Shown one piece after another: positions 49,632 through 58,447 of a stretch of 64,000 nt of DNA. The DNA is taken from contig NZ_JAJERB010000001.1 in assembly GCF_020685205.1 (NCBI RefSeq), positions 310,001 through 374,000 on the forward strand. The letters are read 5' to 3'. Position 1 is the stretch's first letter. Each line of letters opens with the position of its first letter. This DNA comes from Hymenobacter translucens. GTDB lineage: Bacteria; Bacteroidota; Bacteroidia; Cytophagales; Hymenobacteraceae. A program made the translations under genes and the position numbers. The notes below the pieces were generated by a model. That model was not told where the DNA came from. It did no database searches and was given only the letters and a program-made list of their open reading frames with translations.

Positions 49632-50597
49632 ATGAAAAAGATCATACGTGTTCTGCTTGGCTTTGTCGCTCTGGTGTTCGTGGCCGTGGCCGGCTTTGCC
49701 ATCTTCGTTTCGGCCCGGGGCATCCCGCACTACGATGTGCCCAAGCTGGACGCTAAAGTAGCGGTTACCCCCGAGCGGGTAGCTCACGGGCAGGCTATTG
49801 TCATGGCCTCGTGCGCTGACTGCCACACCAACCCGCAGACCCGTAAATTCAGCGGTCAGCTGATTCCCGACCTGCCCGCCGAGTTCGGCAAAATTCACTC
49901 CGCCAACATCACCAACGACAAAAAGCACGGCCTGGGCAACTGGACCGACGGGCAGATTATTACCGTCCTGCGCACCGGCATCGGCCCCGACGGCCGGTTC
50001 CGGGTGGTGATGCCGAGCTTCGTGCACATGTCGGACGAGGACATTAACAGCGTGGTGGCGTTTCTGCGCTCCGACAACGCCCTGGTCCAGGCCGACGCCT
50101 CGCCCAGCGCCGCCCAGGAGCCCTCCTTCCTGACCAAGGCCCTTACCAACACCGTGATGAAGCCCACGCCCCTGCCCTCCCAGGTTGTGGAAGCCCCTGC
50201 TCCGACCGATGCCCAGGCGTTTGGCCGCTACCTCGTCGTGGGCCGCTACAAGTGCTACGACTGCCACTCCAAGGACTTCAAAACCAACAACCCGATGGAG
50301 CCGGAGAAATCGGAAGGCTACCTGGCCGGGGGCAACACGCTGCTCAACCGGCAGCAGCAGGAAGTGAAGTCCCGCAACCTCACGATGGACGGCGAAACGG
50401 GTATCGGCGACTGGAGCGAAGGGCAGTTTGTGCAGGCCGTGCGCTTTGGCATGTCGCCCCACGGCGCCCTGAGCTACCCCATGCCCAAGTACTCCCTGAT
50501 GAGCGAAGAGGAAGCCAAGGCCATTTTCGCCTACCTGCGCACGGTGCCCATCATCAAAAACGCCACCCCAGAGGACGGAGCTACGGCCAAGCTGTAG
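49632..50597 (+). CDS. Membrane-anchored diheme cytochrome c
   Basis: 321 residues. One N-terminal membrane helix (RVLLGFVALVFVAVAGFAIFVS), probably an uncleaved anchor or signal, then two cytochrome c domains with heme sites SCADCHTNP (~residue 60) and CYDCHSKD (~215). Each has a following Met-containing loop (e.g. VVMPSFVHMSDEDI and YPMPKYSLMSEEE) as distal ligand. Resembles alcohol/sorbose dehydrogenase-type cytochrome c subunits, but no dehydrogenase gene is adjacent. Lies convergent with the next membrane gene and divergent from the MoxR-like gene. Confidence 0.9.
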   Translation: MKKIIRVLLGFVALVFVAVAGFAIFVSARGIPHYDVPKLDAKVAVTPERVAHGQAIVMASCADCHTNPQTRKFSGQLIPDLPAEFGKIHSANITNDKKHGLGNWTDGQIITVLRTGIGPDGRFRVVMPSFVHMSDEDINSVVAFLRSDNALVQADASPSAAQEPSFLTKALTNTVMKPTPLPSQVVEAPAPTDAQAFGRYLVVGRYKCYDCHSKDFKTNNPMEPEKSEGYLAGGNTLLNRQQQEVKSRNLTMDGETGIGDWSEGQFVQAVRFGMSPHGALSYPMPKYSLMSEEEAKAIFAYLRTVPIIKNATPEDGATAKL

Positions 50598-50609
50598 CAG
50601 ACCTCTGTC

Positions 50610-51182
50610 TCAGTCCTTGTGCCGTGCGTTGCTAAATGAAATCACCAGAGCAAGCTTTGCGGCTACATATTGCCCTGCGGGGCGAACCAGGGCGTACAAC
50701 ACCAGGGCTATACCTCCCACCAGGATTCCGATCAGGGCCGGAAGTACGGGTCCGAAAACGTAGCTCATGCTGAGCACGAAGCCGAGCAGGCATTCAGGTC
50801 GATAAACCGGATAAACAAGTGCCGCCACGAACAGCAGCAGCATTGCGTTGCCGGCAAGGTCATTCTCACCCAGCGTAAATAAAACGGAGATTAATCCGCC
50901 AAAAAGGACTGCTCCAATAAACCCATACAACGGGCGCAGGAGGCTACTGTGTCCTTCTTCCCGAAAGGTATTTTCTCGGATTCGATATAGGAGAAACCAG
51001 GTTAGCAAAGGCAGAATCAAAGCACCCCACCAGTTCGAAAGGGCCGGTAGCTTCTCATCGGCCAGCAGATGGTGGCTGGATACCCCGCCATGAAAATGAG
51101 CCCAGACCAATCCACTCCAGATACTCAAAGCCACCAGGGCAGTGAAAATAATACTGGCCGTGAAAAAGCTTTTTCGGTTCAT
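50610..51182 (-). CDS. Membrane protein of unknown function, lower GC
   Basis: 190 residues with about five membrane segments (FTASIIFTALVALSIWSGLVW, ALILPLLTWFLLYRI, YGFIGAVLFGGLISVLF, NAMLLLFVAALVYPVY, VLPALIGILVGGIALVLYAL) and short charged loops. I recognise no family. The gene and its upstream 220 bp are visibly less GC-rich and less codon-biased than neighbours, consistent with recent acquisition. It sits between the two halves of the MoxR/VWA pair. ATG at 51180-51182. Confidence 0.65.
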   Translation of the reverse strand: MNRKSFFTASIIFTALVALSIWSGLVWAHFHGGVSSHHLLADEKLPALSNWWGALILPLLTWFLLYRIRENTFREEGHSSLLRPLYGFIGAVLFGGLISVLFTLGENDLAGNAMLLLFVAALVYPVYRPECLLGFVLSMSYVFGPVLPALIGILVGGIALVLYALVRPAGQYVAAKLALVISFSNARHKD

Positions 51183-51348
51183 AGAGTTTGGGATTAAACA
51201 CCGAGCTCAATATTAACACTAATCAATATAGCACCTTAGTTTCTACGTCTTTCTCAATGCTTGGCGTACCCGTTTGGCACACCTATCGCCAACGTCCGCA
51301 GTGGTGCTGCCCGGTCTGATTAGCGCGAACAACCCAAACAGTATAAAC

Positions 51349-51383
51349 GCAACCGCGGAAGCCCGATGGACTTCCGCGGTTGC
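51349..51383. terminator. Hairpin terminator after the VWA gene
   Basis: Perfect 13 bp stem GCAACCGCGGAAG / CTTCCGCGGTTGC with a 9-base loop, 20 bp past the VWA stop. Only short T tracts flank it, so it may be a weak terminator. Confidence 0.7.
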
Positions 51384-51402
51384 TTTCGCTGAAACCAAAC
51401 GC

Positions 51403-52506
51403 TTAAAGCGACTTGCGGCGGTTTTTCTTGTAGTCCTCGAAAATCAGGTGACCCAGGCCTTTGAGGCTGCTGTAGTAGGCCTTGCCCTGGTTGACCTCGG
51501 TGAACTCTTCCACGAACTGCTTCAGGTAGGGGTCCTGGGCAATCATGAAAGTGGTAATGGGCACCTTCAGGCGGCGGGCGGCGGCGGCCAGGTTCAGCGT
51601 CTTGTTGACTACTTTGCGGTCGAGGCCGAACGAGTTCTTGTAGTAGCCGCCGGCTTCCTTGAGGCAGGTAGGCTTGCCGTCGGTAATCATAAAGATCTGC
51701 TTGTTGGGCGTTTTGCGCTTGCGCAGCAGGTCGAGGGCCAGCTCCAAGCCGGCTACCGTGTTGGTGTGGTAGGGCCCCACTTCCAGGTACGGCAAGTCCT
51801 TGACCTGAATCTGCCAGGCGTCGTTGCCGAACACCAGCACGTCGAGGAAGTCCTTGGGGTATTTCTGCTTCACCAGCTCTGCCAGGGCCATGGCTACTTT
51901 CTTGGCAGGCGTGATGCGGTCCTCGCCATAGAGAATCATCGAGTGCGAGATGTCAATCATCAGCACTGTAGCCGTCTGGGACTTGTGCTCGGTTTCGCGC
52001 ACTTCCAGGTCGCCCTCAGCCAGCATGAAGTCGTCGCCGAGGCCGTGGTTGAGCTGGGCGTTACGGATGCTTTCGGTCATGGAAATCTGCTCCAGCGTGT
52101 CGCCGAAACGAAATTCGCGCATGTCGGTGCTCATCTCGTCGCCCTGCCCGGTGTGGGGCGTGCGGTGGTTGCCGGACGAGCTTTTCTTGAGCTTGCCGAA
52201 GATTTCCTCCAGGGCGCTCTTGCGGATGTTCTGCTCGCTTTTGGCCGTAATCTGAAACGAGCCCTGCTTCTGGGGGTCGTCGTCGATGTAGCCCTTCTTT
52301 TTCAGATCCTCGATAAAGTTGCCGATGCCGTACTGGTCATCAGTCAGGCCGTACTGCTTGTCGAGCTCCGACAGCCAGGACAGCGCCTCACCCACGTCGC
52401 CGGAGGTGATGGTGACGAGCTGCATAAAAAGCTTGAAGAGAGTTTCGAAGCCCTTTTCGGGCGACTCCTCAGGCACAAAATCACGGAAGCGGAATCCAGC
52501 AGACAT
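51403..52506 (-). CDS. VWA domain-containing protein
   Basis: 367 residues from the ATG at 52504-52506 (MSAGFRFRDFVPEE). The N-terminal ~180 residues are helical and charged; the C-terminal half is a von Willebrand A domain with a complete MIDAS: VLMIDISHSM (D-x-S-x-S), a Thr in the N-T-V-A-G loop (YHTNTVAGLELAL) and MITDGKP. No signal or membrane segment, so cytoplasmic. Likely partner of the MoxR-like ATPase; MoxR/VWA pairs form ATP-driven metal-chelatase-like complexes. Confidence 0.88.
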   Translation of the reverse strand: MSAGFRFRDFVPEESPEKGFETLFKLFMQLVTITSGDVGEALSWLSELDKQYGLTDDQYGIGNFIEDLKKKGYIDDDPQKQGSFQITAKSEQNIRKSALEEIFGKLKKSSSGNHRTPHTGQGDEMSTDMREFRFGDTLEQISMTESIRNAQLNHGLGDDFMLAEGDLEVRETEHKSQTATVLMIDISHSMILYGEDRITPAKKVAMALAELVKQKYPKDFLDVLVFGNDAWQIQVKDLPYLEVGPYHTNTVAGLELALDLLRKRKTPNKQIFMITDGKPTCLKEAGGYYKNSFGLDRKVVNKTLNLAAAARRLKVPITTFMIAQDPYLKQFVEEFTEVNQGKAYYSSLKGLGHLIFEDYKKNRRKSL

Positions 52507-52629
52507 AGAATAGGAAGTAAGTCCGGAAAACAACCGGCCCGGCGGCAATGTTCAGTTGGAAGAAATTTAGCGCTTAGAACTCAGAAGTGAGAACCTAGAC
52601 TACGCCACCTCCTTACCTCTACTCCCACC

Positions 52630-52911
52630 ATGAAAGCCATCTGGAACAACACGGTACTGGCGGAAAGCGACGACACGGTCGTCGTCGAGAACAACCACTA
52701 CTTCCCCGCCGAAGCCCTTAAGCGCGAGTATTTCGAGGATAGCATTGCCCAGACGACCTGCCCCTGGAAAGGCCGAGCCAGCTACTACTCGGTGCGCGTA
52801 AACGGGGAGCTGAACAAAGATGCCGCCTGGTTTTACCCCGACCCGAAAGACGCCGCGAGGCAGATCAAAGGGCGGGTCGCCTTTTGGAAAGGCGTACGCG
52901 TCGAGAAATAG
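52630..52911 (+). CDS. DUF427 domain protein
   Basis: 93 residues, single DUF427 domain: MKAIWNNTVLAESDDTVVVE, NHYFPAEALKREYF, TCPWKGRASYYSVRVNG and AWFYPDPKDAARQIKGRVAFW. All hallmark blocks are present and the length is typical. Small beta-rich cytoplasmic protein of unknown function. Monocistronic, followed by a terminator shared with the desaturase gene. Confidence 0.93.
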   Translation: MKAIWNNTVLAESDDTVVVENNHYFPAEALKREYFEDSIAQTTCPWKGRASYYSVRVNGELNKDAAWFYPDPKDAARQIKGRVAFWKGVRVEK

Positions 52912-52931
52912 CCCAACGCCTCGGTTGATAA

Positions 52932-52965
52932 AAAAGGCCCGGTGGACGCTTCCACCGGGCCTTTT
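52932..52965. terminator. Bidirectional terminator between DUF427 gene and desaturase gene
   Basis: Stem AAAAGGCCCGGTGGA / TCCACCGGGCCTTTT, 15 bp, with a 4-base loop and A/T tracts on both sides. Serves the two convergent genes. Confidence 0.9.
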
Positions 52966-52987
52966 CGCTATGTATCAGGGGAGCCGA

Positions 52988-53968
52988 CTAGTCAATCCAC
53001 TTGAACTTGTACTCCAGCTTGGGCACCGGCATGCGGTCGGCCACGCGGCGCAGGCGGTTGGGCAGGGCCATCACGTAGTCGCGGGCTTTCTCGGCTTGAT
53101 CGGTCAGGCCGGTGATGCTGGCAATCTTCCAGTCGGTGAGCAGACCGTCGAGGATGTCGGTGTAGTCGGAGCTGGTGTAAACGCCCAGGCGCTGAGCTGC
53201 GTCGGTGAAGTGCCCGAAGGTCTTGCCGATGTCGACGCCCATCTCGCGCATGTAGTGGGCCGGCATCACGATCTTCTTGCGCATCATGTCCTCAAAGGCC
53301 AGCATCATCTCGGACTGGTCAACTTCGAAGATTTTCTCGACAAACGACTTGTACACGCGGGCGTGACGGGCTTCGTCGCCGGCAATCATGCCGCAGATCT
53401 TGGAAAGCTGGTCGTCGCCGGCTTTGCGGGCCAGTTGGCCCACGCGGCGGTGGGAGATGTTGGTGGCGGTTTCCTGGTAGCTGGTGTACACAAAGGCACG
53501 GTACGGGTCCTGGCCGGTACCCAGGTCAAAGCCGTCGGCAATGAGAAACTGGGTGCTGGTTTCAAATTCGCGCATGTTCACCCGGCCACAGAGGTAGAGG
53601 TAGCGGTTGAGCAGGTCGCCGTGGCGGTTTTCCTCGGAGGTCCAGCCCCGCATCCAGCGTGCCCAGCCGTTGTTGGGGTCGCGGTTGATATCATCCATGG
53701 CAATCAGCCAGGCTTCGTAGTTGGGCAGGGCTTCCTCGGTGATGGTGTCGCCGATGAGCACGGCCAGCAGGTCGTAGCTCAGGCCCTGGGCCCGCTCCTG
53801 GAGCTGGCGCACTTCATTCAGAAACGATTCATTGCGCGCGTCGGGCAAGTAATCGGCGGGCTGCCAGCTGTCCTCGACCTTCTTCAGGAAAGAATCGAGA
53901 TTCTCCGTCAAAAAAGATTCGAGGTGTTGTAGCACCTCCCGGCGAGAGGTCATAGTTGCTGCAATCAT
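52988..53968 (-). CDS. Acyl-ACP desaturase
   Basis: Ferritin-like diiron enzyme introducing a double bond into acyl-ACP. 326 residues from the ATG at 53966-53968; a second ATG at 53951-53953 (MTSRREVLQHLESF) is equally possible. Seen: the diiron ligands in WTSEENRHGDLLNRYLYL (E-E-N-x-H) and MIAGDEARHARVYKSF (D-E-A-x-H), plus a further Glu in YTSYQETATNISHRR. Typical FabA2/stearoyl-ACP-desaturase pattern. A consensus -7 element lies ~40 bp upstream. Confidence 0.93.
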   Translation of the reverse strand: MIAATMTSRREVLQHLESFLTENLDSFLKKVEDSWQPADYLPDARNESFLNEVRQLQERAQGLSYDLLAVLIGDTITEEALPNYEAWLIAMDDINRDPNNGWARWMRGWTSEENRHGDLLNRYLYLCGRVNMREFETSTQFLIADGFDLGTGQDPYRAFVYTSYQETATNISHRRVGQLARKAGDDQLSKICGMIAGDEARHARVYKSFVEKIFEVDQSEMMLAFEDMMRKKIVMPAHYMREMGVDIGKTFGHFTDAAQRLGVYTSSDYTDILDGLLTDWKIASITGLTDQAEKARDYVMALPNRLRRVADRMPVPKLEYKFKWID

Positions 53969-54004
53969 GGCGGGCGTGAGAAGAAAAAATTTGAGAATGT
54001 GACC

Positions 54005-54012
54005 CAAAGGTA
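54005..54012 (-). promoter_or_regulatory. -7 promoter element for the desaturase gene
   Basis: TACCTTTG on the minus strand, exact consensus, 37 bp before the ATG at 53968. No clear -33 TTG. Confidence 0.45.
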
Positions 54013-54116
54013 GGGATTCACTTATCTATGATACGCTAAACACGACAGCAACGCCGTGAATAAAATTTTGGCTTTTTTAAAAGTCAGCGTTTTCTCCTCC
54101 CCTTTTACAATGCGGT

Positions 54117-55679
54117 TTATGGCCCGTTTTTACCCCTATTATCGGCATGCATACTATATCGGGTCCGGGTTTGAAAGTAGTGTTTTAGCAGGATGCGGGT
54201 TTCCGGCACCAGCACCCATACGACGCCGGGGCGGCTGCGCAACCGGATGAGGGCGCGGGCGTAGTCGCGGGTTCCGGTGAGTTGCTGGCGCAATGCGGCC
54301 TGGGAAGGGTCGAGCGTAGTCCAGCCGGTGAGCAGCAGCACCGGCCGGGTGGTGGAATACCTGCGGAAAGGCGACAAGCCCTTGCCATCCAGGCTTTCAG
54401 CGTCCGTGACCAGAATATTTCCTTTGCTGGCCTGAAACAGTTGGTGGAGCCGCACCTCCCGCCCGCGCTGCTCCCGGCTCAAGACCTGAACGCGGTGCCC
54501 GGACTTAAGGCCATAAACCAGCAGCACGACGGCAGCCAGACCGGCCAGCACCGGCATCCGGCGCCAGGGAGCCTGGGCCAGGGGAAGCACAAAGGCCAGG
54601 TTGCCCACCGTCCAGAGCCCAAACAAGGGCAAGCCCAGGCGGGGCGGCAGCTTCAGCACGATGCCCAGCCCCAGCACCAGGCCCATAAACCAAAGCTGCC
54701 CCAGCCAGAACCAGCCGCTACCGACCGGACGGCGCCGCACGACTATTCCGGTCAGCAGCAGATTCAGCAGCAGCAACGGGAAATAGTCGCGGCCAACCAA
54801 ACTAAGCAGCGTTGTAAGCTTGGCTGGGAACGTCTCGCGCAGCAGGTACGACGTGCTGATGCCACCGGCCCGGGCAAACAGGGCTTCGTTTACGATGGTC
54901 GAATCGGCCAGCAGCCAGTGCTGCACGGCGGCAATGCCGAGGCTGTCGGGCCCGGTTCGGGGGCGGGGCTGGTAGAGCTGGTAGTCGTTGAGGCCGGACT
55001 TGAGCACGTCGAGGCGGCGGTAGGCTTGTTCCGCCGGCGTGGCCGTTGCGCTCAGCCAGAGTGCCCCCACCAGGGCCAGGGCCGCCGCCCCGAGCAACGG
55101 GCGGGCCGCCCTTCGTCCGGCCAGCCACCAGCAGCCGGGCACCACAACCAGCAATCCCAGGACCGCCGCACTGGGCCGGATCAGCCAGCCCAGGCCAAAG
55201 GCCAGCAGGCCGAGCAGCAGCGCGGGCAGCCGCCCGGCGCGCTGCGCCGCGAACAGCAACCCGGCCCCGGCCAGCAGCACCGGCACCCGGCTGTAATTAA
55301 ACCACAGGACGTGCTCCAGCCAGGCCACCACCCAGAAACTGGTCAGCAAAACCACGACCTGGCCCGGCGTCAGGTGCCGGATCAGCAGCCTGTCAAGGAC
55401 GGCAAAGGTCAGGACGCTGGCCCCGTAAAGCAGCGCGTAGAGCAGCAGTCCATACCAGGGCAGCAGCGGCCAGGAAGCGTACAGGGCGGCCAACAGACCG
55501 GCATACCCATGAAAGTAGAGGTGCAGGTCGGTGACCGGGCCGGGGGCTGTGCTGCCCCGCAGCAGGAGCGTAAGGGCGAAGTCGTCGTTGGTTTCGTAGT
55601 AGCAGCCCAGCCCCCCTCCGGCCGCCAGCATCAGCAGGCCGGGCAGCACCACAACGCGAAAAAACCAGGCCGGCGACAT
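54117..55679 (-). CDS. Polytopic membrane protein, GT-C-like
   Basis: 520 residues from the ATG at 55677-55679 (MSPAWFFRVVVLPGLLML). About ten membrane segments. After the first, CYYETNDDFALTLLL contains an acidic pair in the place typical of GT-C glycosyltransferases, and the C-terminal ~120 residues are soluble (ILVTDAESLDGKGLSPF). The longer frame to 55856 runs into the divergent gene and is rejected. Divergent from another GT-C-like gene 35 bp away; both probably handle surface polysaccharide or lipid-linked sugars. No specific function can be assigned. Confidence 0.75.
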   Translation of the reverse strand: MSPAWFFRVVVLPGLLMLAAGGGLGCYYETNDDFALTLLLRGSTAPGPVTDLHLYFHGYAGLLAALYASWPLLPWYGLLLYALLYGASVLTFAVLDRLLIRHLTPGQVVVLLTSFWVVAWLEHVLWFNYSRVPVLLAGAGLLFAAQRAGRLPALLLGLLAFGLGWLIRPSAAVLGLLVVVPGCWWLAGRRAARPLLGAAALALVGALWLSATATPAEQAYRRLDVLKSGLNDYQLYQPRPRTGPDSLGIAAVQHWLLADSTIVNEALFARAGGISTSYLLRETFPAKLTTLLSLVGRDYFPLLLLNLLLTGIVVRRRPVGSGWFWLGQLWFMGLVLGLGIVLKLPPRLGLPLFGLWTVGNLAFVLPLAQAPWRRMPVLAGLAAVVLLVYGLKSGHRVQVLSREQRGREVRLHQLFQASKGNILVTDAESLDGKGLSPFRRYSTTRPVLLLTGWTTLDPSQAALRQQLTGTRDYARALIRLRSRPGVVWVLVPETRILLKHYFQTRTRYSMHADNRGKNGP

Positions 55680-55714
55680 AAGACAAAGGTGGGGAATTTC
55701 CTCACTTTTACGCT

Positions 55715-57370
55715 GTGAATCGACTTTCCGTGCGCCTGCCCGACGTAGCCCTGCTGGTAGTAGGGCTGGTAACCGTGGCTTACTTTTTCCTGACCCACGA
55801 GGGGCTGTACGCCATCGACGACTACTTCTACTCCCGCTACGCCCACCAGCTGGCAACGGGCTCGTTCCACACGGTACCCGACCCGCAGGGGCTGCTACAC
55901 GACCCGCTCAAGGAGCGGTGGCTGATCTTCGGGCCGGTGGCGCTGCTCTACAGGCTGTTTGGCGTCAACATCATCACCACCACGCTCTGGCCGCTGCTCT
56001 GCACGCTGGGCTGTGCGGTACTGCTGTGGGCGCTGTACCAGCGCCGGGAGCCGGTGGTGGCAGCCGGGGCCATGGTGCTGCTGGGGCTACACTACTTCAC
56101 GCTCAACCTCAGTAATTACCTCTACCCCGACAACATCCTGATGTTCTGGTGCCTGGCCGCAGCCGCGGCGCTGCTAACGGGCCGCAAACGGGGTTTCAGC
56201 GGGCAACTGGCCTGGGGGGCGGGCTTTGCCGGGCTAAACTTCCTGGCGTTGCTTAGCAAGGAAACCATTGTGTACTACCTCCCCTTTTACCTGGGCCTGC
56301 TGGCGCTGGACGTGGTACGGCAGCGCAACGGCAGGTTCTGGCTGAGCGCCCTGCTGTCGGGCGCGGTGCTGCTCGGGGCGTACCTGGCCTTTTACCAGCT
56401 GGCTACCGACGACGCGCTCTACCGCATTCACCTGATTGAGAATACCAACGAGTTTCTGAAAGAAGGCAACTTCCTGGAGGGCAACCGCGCCGGCCTGCTG
56501 GCCCGCGTCACCTGGCAGCCGCTGAGCTTCCTGCTCGGCATCGGCCTGGGCATCGCGCTGATTCTGGCCCTGGCCTCCCTGTTTCGGTTCCAGAAAGAGC
56601 CGGCGTCCGATGCCGGTTTCTGGGTTGGGCTGGCATTCAGCACCCTCGCCTTTTATTGGTTCGGCAGCACGTCGGTAACCCAATACAACCCCATCACCCT
56701 GATTCCGCGGATGACGACGCCCCTGCTGCCGCCTCTGTGCCTGGCCGCCGGCTTTGGGCTGAAGCACTATGTGCAGACAGGAAGAGGAGGCGGGTGGCTG
56801 GCCCTGGCACTGCTGGCGGCTGCGGGCTGGGTGCGCAGTTCGGTGTCGGTGATTTACGGGCTACTGGCCGTGCTGGTGATGGTGCAGACGGTGCTGGCCG
56901 GCGTGTCCACGGCGCAGGGCCGCCCGAGCAGAAACCAGCCGGGGACACGGCGCTTCGCGGTCCTGGCGCTGCTCGGCCTCACGCTCGGCCTGCTGATCCG
57001 GCCGGTTTACTTTATGACCAAGCCGGGCGTGTCGTCCCACTTCGATCAGGACCGGCTAATTCGTCAGCATCTGCCGCGCACGGCCCGCGGGGTCGTGTTT
57101 GTGGATGACTACCTGATCAGCAACTACGACTTCTACTACGGCTACCACGTGCCCCCCGGCCTGCAGTTCCGGCGTTACTGGGCCCGCGACTCGGTCCAGC
57201 TCAACCCGGGCGAGCAGGCCTGGCTATTGCTCAACCACAGCACCCTCACCAACGACGAGCTTACCCGGCGGCTGATCCGCTACTCCGCCGATTCCGTGCT
57301 GCAGTGGTTTCCGCGCCGGCAGGTGGCGGCCCGGGCCGGCAAGGTTACCTTGTACAAGGTGAGGCTCTAA
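55715..57370 (+). CDS. GT-C family glycosyltransferase-like membrane protein (ArnT/PMT-like)
   Basis: 551 residues, GTG start at 55715. About eleven membrane segments; the first periplasmic loop has AIDDYFYSRYAHQLATGS with the catalytic-type Asp pair after helix 1, and a further acidic site in YLYPDNILMFW, as in ArnT/PMT (GT39/GT83) enzymes that use polyprenyl-phosphate sugars. A soluble C-terminal domain follows (FVDDYLISNYDFYYGYHVP). Sugar and acceptor unknown. Only 35 bp separate its start from the divergent membrane gene. Confidence 0.8.
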   Translation: MNRLSVRLPDVALLVVGLVTVAYFFLTHEGLYAIDDYFYSRYAHQLATGSFHTVPDPQGLLHDPLKERWLIFGPVALLYRLFGVNIITTTLWPLLCTLGCAVLLWALYQRREPVVAAGAMVLLGLHYFTLNLSNYLYPDNILMFWCLAAAAALLTGRKRGFSGQLAWGAGFAGLNFLALLSKETIVYYLPFYLGLLALDVVRQRNGRFWLSALLSGAVLLGAYLAFYQLATDDALYRIHLIENTNEFLKEGNFLEGNRAGLLARVTWQPLSFLLGIGLGIALILALASLFRFQKEPASDAGFWVGLAFSTLAFYWFGSTSVTQYNPITLIPRMTTPLLPPLCLAAGFGLKHYVQTGRGGGWLALALLAAAGWVRSSVSVIYGLLAVLVMVQTVLAGVSTAQGRPSRNQPGTRRFAVLALLGLTLGLLIRPVYFMTKPGVSSHFDQDRLIRQHLPRTARGVVFVDDYLISNYDFYYGYHVPPGLQFRRYWARDSVQLNPGEQAWLLLNHSTLTNDELTRRLIRYSADSVLQWFPRRQVAARAGKVTLYKVRL

Positions 57371-57472
57371 GCTGAAAACGCGGCGGTTAAGGCTTACGCC
57401 AAAGACTATAGCTGAAAGCTTTTCACTAAACTAAAAGGTCTAGCTACGCGCCAGGGCCGGTTCTGGCCTGAT

Positions 57473-58444
57473 TTACTTCCTCACCAGCCGTATCAGCCTG
57501 CCGGCCTGCACCAAAGCCCGGTCCAGCGGAGTAATGCGGGTGGTTTGCCGCAGCAGGTCATAGAGTTCATCGAGGCCCTGGTAGCCGCCCCAGCGCACAA
57601 TCTGCTTCATCTCCCAGCGCAGCCGCACGGCCAGGGCCGCCAATTCTTCCGGCGTGCGGCACAAGGCCAAGGCTTTGCGGCACACCCGGATGTTGGAGTC
57701 GAGGTAGGGGTCGTTGGGTCGGTAGGCGCGGCGCGACATCGACCGGGGATGGATGCGGCGCCGGGTGGTGACTTCGTCGAGAAAATGAAACTGATAGTCG
57801 CGGGCGGCCCGGACCCAGAAGTCAAAGTCCTCGTAGCTGAGCGTTTCGTCGTAGCCACCCAGATGCTGTAGCGCGGCCCGGCTCATCATCATGGTGGGCG
57901 TGCTGATAAAGTAGCGGCTGAGCACGTCGGCAAATACGTAGCCCGAGGCCGGGCGCGGGTGGGGCCGGCCCTGCCGGTCGCGGCGGTAGTGGAACCGCAC
58001 GTGCCGGCCCTGCTCGTCAATCAGCTCGGCATCCGAATACACCATGCCGCACGCTGGTCCGAGGCGCTGAAAGGCCGCTACCTGCCGCTCTACCCGGTCC
58101 GGCAGCAGCACGTCGTCGGTGGCGAAGTCAATCAGAAACTCTCCCTTCGACCGGAAAAAAGCCTGGTTGAAGGCCCGGCAGTTGCGCAGGTTTTCGGGCA
58201 GGAAAATGGTTTGCCAGCCGGGGTTTCGGGTGGCATACTGCTCCAGTACCGCCCGGCTGCCGTCGGTGCTGGCATCATCAACCAAGATAACCTCCAGATT
58301 CGGGTAGGTCTGGGCCAGGATGGAGTCCAGGGCTTCCGTCACAAACGGGCCGTGGTTGTAGCATAAGGCTACAATGGTCACCAGCGGCCGGGGGCCGGAA
58401 TCGGCTCCGGCTATCCATGCGTCGGATTCGGCTGCTTTCCTCAT
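57473..58444 (-). CDS. Family 2 glycosyltransferase
   Basis: 323 residues, GT-A fold. Seen: VTIVALCYNHGPFVTEALDSIL, nucleotide-binding Asp in VILVDDASTDGSRAVLEQY, GEFLIDFATDDVLLPDRVE (the D-x-D-type metal site) and a later YEDFDFWVRAARDY with the putative base. No membrane segment, so it works on the cytoplasmic face. Three bp after the flippase gene on the same strand, so co-transcribed; a role in surface-glycan assembly follows from context. Sugar unknown. Confidence 0.92.
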   Translation of the reverse strand: MRKAAESDAWIAGADSGPRPLVTIVALCYNHGPFVTEALDSILAQTYPNLEVILVDDASTDGSRAVLEQYATRNPGWQTIFLPENLRNCRAFNQAFFRSKGEFLIDFATDDVLLPDRVERQVAAFQRLGPACGMVYSDAELIDEQGRHVRFHYRRDRQGRPHPRPASGYVFADVLSRYFISTPTMMMSRAALQHLGGYDETLSYEDFDFWVRAARDYQFHFLDEVTTRRRIHPRSMSRRAYRPNDPYLDSNIRVCRKALALCRTPEELAALAVRLRWEMKQIVRWGGYQGLDELYDLLRQTTRITPLDRALVQAGRLIRLVRK

Positions 58445-58447
58445 GCC

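Noticed and set aside
54282..55718. Plus-strand 478-codon open frame rich in Gln/Pro/Gly
   Set aside because: Antisense to the membrane-protein gene; hydrophobic Leu codons read backwards give Gln/Lys-rich nonsense.
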